A stretch of 64,000 nt of DNA from Roseomonas sp. KE2513 (GTDB lineage: Bacteria; Pseudomonadota; Alphaproteobacteria; Acetobacterales; Acetobacteraceae): NCBI RefSeq assembly GCF_016107305.1, contig NZ_RCVR01000001.1, positions 124,001 to 188,000 of the forward strand, read 5' to 3'. The translations under genes and the position numbers were made by a program. The notes under the pieces are model-generated. The model did not search any database, was not told the DNA's origin, and saw only the letters and a program-made list of their open reading frames with translations. Position 1 is the first letter of the stretch, and each line of letters begins with the position of its first letter. Below, piece after piece: positions 52,242 to 59,800 of this stretch.

Positions 52242-53111
52242 ATGACCTCGGCCGCCATCGGCCTCACCGTCCTTTCAGGGCTCCTCTACGTCCTCGGCTA
52301 CGCGCTCTCCAAGATCCTGGTCACCGATCACAGCCTGAGCCCCCTGCAGGTGACCTTCCTCCGCTGCGTCGTGATCCTTCTCGTCGGCCTGGCCGCAACC
52401 GCCTGGCCTGGAAACCGCATGACGTGGCGCCGCCTGTTCCGGCCCGAGGGAGCGTGGCAGCAGAGAGCGGCGGCGGCGGCGCTCGTCGTCTCGAACGCGC
52501 TTGCGGTGCTCGCCTACACCCTCCTTTCCGTCACCGCCGCCTCGGCTCTCGGCTTCACCGCGCCCCTCCTGCTCGCCCTGCTCGGCGGCCTCTTCCTGCG
52601 GGAGAAGGTCTCGCTCGGCCGCTGGCTCGGGACGTTGGTCGGCTTCGCCGGCATGCTGCTGATCGTGAAGCCAGGCGGGGAGGCCAGCCTGTACGGCATC
52701 GCGGCGGCCTTCGCCGGCGCGCTCACCTACGCCGTTTACCAGATCCTCATCCGCCGCCTCCGCGACGTCGCCACCACGCTCGACACGATCATGCAGGTCG
52801 CCCTTGTCGGGGTCGTCCTGCTGGCCGTGCCGGTCGCTGCGGACTGGCACCCTGTCAGCACCGTGGCGGCCGGACTGATCGTGCTGGTGACCGCCGTTCA
52901 GACCGCCGCGCTGGCGAGCATCGCGGCGGCACTGCACCGGGGCGAGGCATCGCGCCTCGCGCCGTGGCAGTTCTCCGGGCTGCTCTGGGCCATGGCGCTC
53001 GATGCCATCGTCCTGCACGCCACGCCGACGCCCAGCAGCCTCTTCGGCGCCCTCCTTGTCATCGGCGGCGGCGTGCTGGCACAGACACTCAGATCCCCGG
53101 AACGCAGCTAG
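52242..53111 (+). CDS. EamA-family (DMT) transporter
   Basis: A 289-residue membrane protein with ten helices in two EamA halves. LSGLLYVLGYALSKILVTDHSLSPLQVTFLRCVVILLV starts the first half, and TAASALGFTAPLLLALLGGLFLREKVSLGRWLGTLVGFAGMLLIVKPG is the strongly conserved end of it. The second half follows (YGIAAAFAGALTYAVYQILIRRL). It probably exports a metabolite or amino acid; substrate unknown. ATG at 52242 has AGGG a few bases upstream; a TTG at 52200 is an alternative that adds a polar 14-residue tail. It is convergent with the MarR-like gene. Confidence 0.87.
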   Translation: MTSAAIGLTVLSGLLYVLGYALSKILVTDHSLSPLQVTFLRCVVILLVGLAATAWPGNRMTWRRLFRPEGAWQQRAAAAALVVSNALAVLAYTLLSVTAASALGFTAPLLLALLGGLFLREKVSLGRWLGTLVGFAGMLLIVKPGGEASLYGIAAAFAGALTYAVYQILIRRLRDVATTLDTIMQVALVGVVLLAVPVAADWHPVSTVAAGLIVLVTAVQTAALASIAAALHRGEASRLAPWQFSGLLWAMALDAIVLHATPTPSSLFGALLVIGGGVLAQTLRSPERS

Positions 53112-53243
53112 TCAGGCCCGACCCCTATCGTCGGGAGGTTTGCGCCCCCCCCAAGCCATGGCCAAGCTTCCACAGAATTTCCGGACGCGACAAATCGGGG
53201 CCCGCGCAAGCCGACGTCGGTTCAACTGGTACAATCCGCGCGT

Positions 53244-53714
53244 TCAGGCTTCACCCAGATTCAGGGTCCGGCCCGCTTCTCCCTGGCGGATGATCCCGGT
53301 GAACTCGGAGAGGGCGGCGTCCGCACGCGCCGTAAGGAGATCCCGCGCGCGCTGAGTGGGACGCAGCAGCTTAAGGCGTCCCTGTTCAGACGAAATCAAC
53401 TGGGACACGAGAAGCCCGCCCTGCTCCAGTTCCGACACCACCCGCGACAGGGTCGGCGCGCTCAGCAGCCCTTCGGCACGGATGACAAGATCCCGTATAG
53501 CAACTGACTCGCCGCGCAGCTCGGCCTGGATCACCTCAAGGCCAACCCAAAGCGCCTCCCGGGACCGGTGAGGTGGTTCCACCCCGAAGATCTCGCGAAT
53601 GGCCGCGAACTGACGCCGAAGAGCCGCGAGGTGCAGGGCAACGACAGTTTCGGACGCGGACGAAGCCTGGCCTGCGGCAGCACCGGGGCTGGATGGTTGA
53701 TCGGCTTCGGACAT
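53244..53714 (-). CDS. MarR-like winged-helix transcriptional regulator
   Basis: A 156-residue protein. The winged helix lies at about residues 64-125: ELRGESVAIRDLVIRAEGLLSAPTLSRVVSELEQGGLLVSQLISSEQGRLKLLRPTQRARDLL, with the recognition helix around LSAPTLSRVVSEL. Flanking helices would form the dimer interface as in MarR. Pairing and polarity fit, but no close family is named by eye. ATG at 53714 begins right after a promoter-like AT-rich gap; the gene for the phasin-like protein lies on the other side of this gap, divergently, so it may be a target. Confidence 0.72.
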   Translation of the reverse strand: MSEADQPSSPGAAAGQASSASETVVALHLAALRRQFAAIREIFGVEPPHRSREALWVGLEVIQAELRGESVAIRDLVIRAEGLLSAPTLSRVVSELEQGGLLVSQLISSEQGRLKLLRPTQRARDLLTARADAALSEFTGIIRQGEAGRTLNLGEA

Positions 53715-53988
53715 GACAGCGGTTTAGATGGGCAAGTCTGCGCTTTTGGAAAGTCACGTCGTCGGCACCCGACTTTCCGCCGAGCTTACCCTCGCTCTCG
53801 GACGAGCCGCCTACGTTTTGGTTTCATTAATATCTCGCTCGCATCCATTAATTTCTTGTTAGATCGAGAAGACAGCACACATTATGTTTGTTCAAAGTGA
53901 ATGAAGGGGAATAAAGAAGAAGTGCGCGGTCGATAGTAGAACGCCCCACGCCAATAGTTCTCATAAATTAAGGAAAGAGTGCAGTCCG

Positions 53989-54453
53989 ATGAATGCACAT
54001 GACGTTCGCAATAATGATGATAATTATTCCAATAACAAACAAGTATCGTCACCGAACGGGACTGACCTTCTCAACTTATGGACAAACAGTTTTTGGCCTT
54101 TTCCCGTTTCCGCCGATACATCGCGTGCCGCAGAACATGCACTCCAGGCCTTCCGCACCTTGTTCATGGCCAATCAGGTGGCAGCAGAGGCGTTCTACAA
54201 TGCGGCCCGGCGCCAGCAGGAGATGACCTTCAACATCGCGCGGACCACTCTCGACGCCTGCACCGCTGAGCTGCCGGGCGGTGGTGCCCAGGAACCAGAT
54301 GCCTCCTGGAAGAGGATGATGGTGGGTTACGCCGAGGCTTACCGTGCAGGGCTGGAGGTCACCCAGACAGCATCCGGCGCAGCCTTCAAGGCTCTGAAGC
54401 GCGCCCCGGCCATGCTGGCCGGCAGCAGGTCCGACGGAGCGCCCACCCCATGA
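53989..54453 (+). CDS. Phasin-like protein
   Basis: A 154-residue protein. The N-terminal 25 residues are Asn-rich and from an AT-rich stretch unlike the rest of the gene. The middle (TLFMANQVAAEAFYNAARRQQEMTFNIARTTLDAC) resembles the helix of phasins, which coat polyhydroxyalkanoate granules; the Gln and aromatic spacing fits but the match is weak. AGGAAAGAG at 53971-53979 is a good ribosome site before the ATG at 53989. The next gene overlaps its stop by four bases (ATGA). No PHA synthase gene is in the window. Confidence 0.5.
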   Translation: MNAHDVRNNDDNYSNNKQVSSPNGTDLLNLWTNSFWPFPVSADTSRAAEHALQAFRTLFMANQVAAEAFYNAARRQQEMTFNIARTTLDACTAELPGGGAQEPDASWKRMMVGYAEAYRAGLEVTQTASGAAFKALKRAPAMLAGSRSDGAPTP

Positions 54454-54749
54454 TCCACAGCTTCCTGCTCTATTCGGGCACCACGGTTCGGGAACCCATG
54501 TCCCTCGACACGATGCGTGTCGGCGCCCGGTTGAGCCTGCAGCCTGACGGGCGCAACCGCGTCGAGGTCCGCACACCCGATGGGCACCCGCTCGGATGGC
54601 TACCGCCCGAGGATGCCCAGATGGTCTCCGACCTCCTCGACAACGGCGCCCTCGCCACGGCGCGGGTGCGGGGCCTGATCCCGGCCTACGGGCGGTCCCG
54701 CGTGCAGATCGCCATTGAGATCCTGCCGCGAGCCGGCTCCCTGCAATAA
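54450..54749 (+). CDS. HIRAN-like small protein
   Basis: A 99-residue protein whose core, DGRNRVEVRTPDGHPLGWLP then PEDAQMVSDLLDNGALATARV, matches the pattern of HIRAN domains: Asn-x-Val-x-Val, Gly-x-x-Leu-Gly-Trp/Tyr-Leu-Pro, Leu-Leu-x-x-Gly. HIRAN binds DNA 3' ends in fork-reversal helicases; lone bacterial versions have no assigned role. Its ATG overlaps the phasin-like stop (ATGA), so the two proteins are made together. The match is by eye and needs a profile search. Confidence 0.5.
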   Translation: MIHSFLLYSGTTVREPMSLDTMRVGARLSLQPDGRNRVEVRTPDGHPLGWLPPEDAQMVSDLLDNGALATARVRGLIPAYGRSRVQIAIEILPRAGSLQ

Positions 54750-54886
54750 AGCGAGCCCATCTTCGATAAAGCGGCCAAGCCAAGCCGAGCAGGCTCGGTC
54801 CGTGTTGTCCACTGACGTTCGGTCGGGGACGCCTGCACAGCAGGCCTCCCGCCACGGCCGCAGCGACATAGGCGAGGAGGGTCGCC

Positions 54887-55147
54887 ATGAGCACCGACCG
54901 CTTCAGTAATCACAAGGCAATATGGTGCAGCCGCCAACAACTGAAAGCCGAGCGAGAGCGGGACAGGGCCGCCCGCACGAGGTCACGGCCGGGCACTGCT
55001 GCCGACGTGGATCGAGCATGGAACCGCTTGGCCCAGCACCCTGCTTTGCAAGCGGTCACGCCTGCGGAACGCGCGCTGTTCCCCACAAGAACCAGCCTTT
55101 GGCGGCGGACTTCCGGTAAGGAAGCTAGTCGCGTCCTCCTTCACTGA
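54887..55147 (+). CDS. Hypothetical small basic protein, 86 residues
   Basis: The ATG at 54887 follows GAGGAGGGTCGCC, a strong ribosome site. The product begins with SNHKAIWCSRQQLKAERERDR and is rich in Arg and Ala, with a helical middle (DVDRAWNRLAQHPALQAV). No family is recognised. It lies 137 bases after the HIRAN-like gene in the same direction and could be its neighbour in a transcript. Evidence is mainly the ribosome site. Confidence 0.4.
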   Translation: MSTDRFSNHKAIWCSRQQLKAERERDRAARTRSRPGTAADVDRAWNRLAQHPALQAVTPAERALFPTRTSLWRRTSGKEASRVLLH

Positions 55148-55304
55148 ACACGAACCTCGGAGAGGCTACGTGCCGGCTGCCGCGCGCGTTCAAGCCTCCC
55201 TGACTGCTTCCCTCCTGACGATCACGAGACCTCTCCCGCATCGTTGGAATGCCCAAGCTCTCAGGCAAGGTGCTGAAGGTCTGAGGTGAGCCACGGCAAA
55301 CGCC

Positions 55305-56237
55305 CTAGCCGCGCCGCGCCTGCCGCAACTCCCGCACGTGCTCCACGTGCCAGGCCGCATAGCCGGTCCCGACATGCGCCAGCCGGTCCCGCAGCACCGC
55401 ATGCGCGTCCCGCAGCCGGTGGAAAGGAATGAACGGATAAAGGTGATGCTCCGCATGGAAGGGCATCTCCCACATCAACAGCCGCACCGGCGCTGCCGTC
55501 AGCATCGTGCGCGTGTTGGTCAGCCCATTGGCATCCTCGGTGCAGCCCGTGTGCTCCGTGAGCAGATACAGCCGCAGCAACGGCTGCCCGAGAAGCTGCG
55601 GCCCCACCCAGAACAGCAGCACTGAGGACCACCCGAACACCAGTCCCGCCACCACCGCCAGCACCACCGTCAGCGCCGACCCCACCCGGATGCTCGCCAC
55701 CACGCGCGGCGCCGAGGCAGGATGAATAAACCAATAGGCCGAGAGGTCCCCCCGCCACCCCCGCGCCCACACCGTCAGCTGCGCCACCCAATAGGGCACC
55801 CCGACAACGCGATAGACATAGGCCGCCAAATCCCCAGGCGGCGGCGGAGACAGCTCCGGATCATGCTCCGGGTTCTGCGTGTGCTTGTGATGGGCAAGGT
55901 GGAACTGCTGGTAGAAATGCCAGTTCCGGAGCGCCGGCAGCGCCGCCAACCACCCCACCACGGCATTCGCCCGCCGCGACTTGAACGCCGTGTAATGGCA
56001 GGTCTCGTGCAGCGGCGCGAAGAGCGCCGCCTGCACCACCCCGGCCAGCACCATCGCCGGCACCACCAGCCACCACGGCGAGACCGCGACCAGTGCCCCA
56101 CTCGCCACGATCAGCCCGAGATGCACCGCCGCCCGCACCGCCCCGCGCGCATCGGAGCGGGTATTCAGATGCATCATCTCCCGCGGCTTCGGCGCCGCCC
56201 CATCCCGCAGCGCGGGCCCAGCCATCGTCGCGCTCAT
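55305..56237 (-). CDS. Fatty acid desaturase (membrane-bound di-iron)
   Basis: A 310-residue enzyme. The histidine boxes are complete: HETCHYTAF (HxxxH), HLAHHKHTQ (HxxHH) and HAEHHLYPFIP (HxxHH). Helices around the boxes fit a four-span membrane fold. TEHTGC is typical of the CrtR/AlkB-like desaturase group. It inserts a double bond in, or hydroxylates, an acyl or carotenoid-like chain; substrate unknown. The start at 56237 is preferred because GGAGG lies five bases upstream, which makes ATG at 56249 less likely. It is the last gene of a minus-strand run below the alpha-2-macroglobulin. Confidence 0.9.
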   Translation of the reverse strand: MSATMAGPALRDGAAPKPREMMHLNTRSDARGAVRAAVHLGLIVASGALVAVSPWWLVVPAMVLAGVVQAALFAPLHETCHYTAFKSRRANAVVGWLAALPALRNWHFYQQFHLAHHKHTQNPEHDPELSPPPPGDLAAYVYRVVGVPYWVAQLTVWARGWRGDLSAYWFIHPASAPRVVASIRVGSALTVVLAVVAGLVFGWSSVLLFWVGPQLLGQPLLRLYLLTEHTGCTEDANGLTNTRTMLTAAPVRLLMWEMPFHAEHHLYPFIPFHRLRDAHAVLRDRLAHVGTGYAAWHVEHVRELRQARRG

Positions 56238-56286
56238 CGCGTCCTCCATCCCTGCCGGAGGAACGGCAAGCAAACGCCGCGCCGCG

Positions 56287-56802
56287 CTACTCCCTGCCCT
56301 GGTAGCCAGTTCCCATCGAGCCCCGGAACCGCAGGCCGAGCAGCAACCCGACATTGACCACGACCAACCCCACCGACGCGGGGGGAAGGTGTGCGAGCGC
56401 GCCCTCCAAGGGGCTGAAGGCGAAGCTCCACCCGATCTTCGCAAGCACCGTGGCATTGACCACCGCAAGCCCCAGGCCCCAGGCACGCCACCAGAAGGCC
56501 GCACCCAGCGCGGCAAGGGTCAGCGGAACAAGCAGCGCCAGGGCCACCTTCCATGCCGCCCATGGCCCGAGCAGGTAATCCCGCTCCGCCGCCAGCATCG
56601 TCCTCACCCCCGGCGACACCTCAGCCGGCACCGGGAACCAGGCCATGCTCGTCGCGAGGGCAACCAGCGTAGCGGCGATACCCAGGCCACTCCGCCGCCA
56701 GGCGAAGAAGCAGAAGGGCAGGAGGAACAGTGGCCGCACATACCAGCTCAGCACGTTGTGGTGCCGGGCCCAGGCCCATTCTCCTATACCGGCAAGGTCC
56801 AT
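56287..56802 (-). CDS. Membrane protein of unknown function
   Basis: A 171-residue protein with about five hydrophobic segments: the first after RHHNVLSWYVRPLFLLPFCFFAW, then GLGIAATLVALATSMAWF, KVALALLVPLTLAALGAAFW, LGLAVVNATVLAKIGWSFA and VGLVVVNVGLLLGLRF. The RHHNVLSWYVRPLFLLPF stretch is distinctive. It is 16 bases after the alpha-2-macroglobulin stop and 49 before the desaturase start, so it lies in the middle of a likely operon. Confidence 0.7.
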   Translation of the reverse strand: MDLAGIGEWAWARHHNVLSWYVRPLFLLPFCFFAWRRSGLGIAATLVALATSMAWFPVPAEVSPGVRTMLAAERDYLLGPWAAWKVALALLVPLTLAALGAAFWWRAWGLGLAVVNATVLAKIGWSFAFSPLEGALAHLPPASVGLVVVNVGLLLGLRFRGSMGTGYQGRE

Positions 56803-56818
56803 GCGCCACCGCCCCGCC

Positions 56819-59800
56819 TCAAGGCACGGGCGCCACCACCACCCGCCCCGTATTCTGCCGCGCGAAGATCGACGGGCGGTACATGTCCCGCACTTCCGCC
56901 CCCGGCAATTCGAAGCGCCCCGCCGTCACCGCCCGCACCCGCACGGCAAACCGCGCCACCGCCGCCTCGGGCGTCAGGGTCACGGCGGCGGCAAAGCGGT
57001 CGTCCAGTGCCGGAAACGCCTCCGCCGCCGTCAACTCGCCGAGGAACGGCATTCCCGCCACCTCACCCTCGGCCAGCCGCCCGACGATCTCCCAGCCTGC
57101 CGGCAGCCCTTGCTGGACCATCGACCGGTGCGTCTCCCCCGTTTCCGCCCGCGCCTCCACCTGCATCAGGAAAACCTGGTTCTGCCTGAGCGTGTCGAGG
57201 TTCAGCGCAGACCCATCCGGGTTGAAGAACCGCCTCGCGATCCGCATCCCCTGCCGCCCGGCCGAGGGCGCCTGCACCGGCAGCCCGCTGACGGAAACCG
57301 CCTGCGGCACCACCCGGTCACCGAGGTTCCGCACCTCCGCCCGCCCCTCGACCACGGCGGAAACCACCGGCGCCACGTTCAGCGGACGCCCGGCCAGCGA
57401 GAGCCGAACTGGCCGCCCGTCCCGTCCCAGCGCCGAGGCCAGCACCACCCCCCAGGCCGCCTCCTGCGTGGAGGCCACTTCCGGCGTCAACTCCGCCCCC
57501 GGCACCCGCCCGACCGCCTCCGCCAGCCGCCCCACGAGAACCCCGCTCTCCTTCAACAGCAGCGTCACCGCGAGAGAATCCCGCGCCGCGCTGCCGTAAT
57601 CCGCGTACCAGACCCGCCGCGAGGGCGCCGCCAGCGCCGCCGCAAAGGACTCCTCCGCCCGCGCCACATCCCCCATCCGTGCGAAGGCCGCGCCGAGCTG
57701 CGCCTTGGCCAGCGGCGTCGGCAATTGATCGAGGCTCTCGAACAACCGCCGCGCCGCCCCCGGCAACCCGCGCCCGGCCATGGCCAGCACGTGCATCCGA
57801 TAGGCCTGCGCCGCCCGCTCGATCGGCTCGGAGGTGGAGGCATTGTCCGCCTCCTCCCGGATGCTCCGCAGCAGGGCCTCCATCGGCGCCTCCGGCACAG
57901 TCACCCCCGCCGCCCGCGCCCGCAGCAGCACCTCCGCCCCATAGGCGGTGACGAAGGCATCCGCCTCCCCATTGGCCGACCAGAGCCCGAGGCTCCCGTC
58001 ATAGCGCTGCTTGTCCAGCAACTGCGCCACCGAGCGCTGCAACTTCGCGTCCCGTTCCGGCTCCCCCTCAAACCCGACCAGTGACAGCAGCCGGCTTGCC
58101 GACTGCTCCGAACAGGCAAAGGGGAAATCCACATTCGCCCGCATCAGCGCCGCCGGATCATACCGCACCGGCTGACCCCAGCTCGCCCTCACCACCGCCG
58201 TGCCCGCGAAGAAGCGCGACAGGTCCGGCCCCACCTGCGCCGCCCCGCCCACCGGCAGCGAGGAAACCATCACCTCCCGCGCCAGCGGCCGCGGCGAGCG
58301 CAGCGTGATCCTGCTTTCATGATCAGCCGAGTACCCACCGGGCCCTGTAACGGCCACGCGCACCACCCCCTCGCCCGCCCCGGTTGCCCGCAGCGTGGCA
58401 AAGGGCAGCACCCGCTGCCCCTGCGCCAGTTCCCCGCCCAGCCCGGACCCGCCCTCCACCGAGAGCGGCCCCTCCACCGTCACCGTCGCCCGCACGCCGC
58501 CCCCGCCGAGATCGAGGTTGTGCAGCAGCACCGGCAGCCGCGCCTCGTCCCCCGGCGCCAGGAAGCGCGGCAGCAAGGCCTCCGCCACCACCGGGTCCCG
58601 CACCGTCACCGGCCTTGAAGCCGACCCGACGCGCTCCCCCGACCAGGCCACCGCCATCAGCCGCAGCTCGCCGTTGAAGGGCGGCAACTCCAGCGGCACC
58701 ACCGCGCGCCCATCCGCCCCCACCGCCACCACGCCCGAGAAGAGCGCCACGATCCGCTGCGGCGGCTGCACCCCCGAGGTGTCGAAATTGTCGTCGCCGC
58801 CCTGCCGCAGCAGCGTCGGCTCCCCCTCCGCCGGCCCGATCAGCCGCCCATAGTCGTCCCGGATATCCAGCCCCAGCTTCCGCCGCCCGAGGAAATGCGC
58901 CACCGGCTCCGGCGAGCGGAACCGCGTCAGCCGCAGGATCCCCTCATCCACCGCCGCCAGCGTCAACCAGGCGGAACCGGCGGCATTCCCCACCCGAACC
59001 GGCACCTCCACCCGCCGCCCCGGCCGAAGCAGCGCCTCCCCCTCGACCGCCACCTCCAGCGTCCGCGGCGCCGGGTCGAGCCCGATCCAGGCCAGCCCGA
59101 TCGCCCGCCGCGGCAGCGCGCCACCCTGGGCCGCGCCCTCCCCCGGCCGGAACACCGTCACCGCCACCCAGGCCCCCGGCCCCCAGCCGGCCTCGACGGG
59201 CACCTCAACCTCCGCCCCGCCCGCCGGCACGTCGATGTCCCGCACGGAAAGCACCCCGTCCGTCAGCACCGCCACGCTCGCCCGCCCCGCGAAGGGCGGG
59301 CTCACCCGCAGCCGCGCCACCTCCCCCGCGCCATAGGCCCGCCGGTCCGCCGCCACATCCACCTTGTCCGGCACCGCCGGATCGTCCGAGCCCGTCCAGC
59401 CCGAGCGGAAGCGCAGCGTGGCGATCGCCAGCCCGCCCTCCTGCGAGACCTCCAGCCGATACCGCCCGAACCCCACGCGCCGCGCGAAACGCCCGGGCCG
59501 GCCCGGCGCCACCGTCAGCTCGGCCGCATCCACCGCCTCGTCTCGCCAGACGGTCTCGTAGCGCGCCATCCCGTTGACGACAGCCAGCCGCCAGCTCGGC
59601 CGCTCCCGCACCAGCCGCGCCCGCAGCCGCCCGGACAGCGCCGCCCCGGTCGGGGAAACCAGCGCCGCCTCCACCGCCGCCTCCGCCCCGTCATCCACGC
59701 TCCCGTCGCGGAACGCGGGCCGCAGCGCCACGAAGGGCGCGGCCGAGCGCACGGGCACCCCCGCCACCGCCTTGCTCCCCCGCCCGCCCGGCTCGGCCAT

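Noticed and set aside
54785-54798. CCGAG-CAGG-CTCGG hairpin after the HIRAN-like gene
   Set aside because: Only five pairs and no T tract; may occur by chance.
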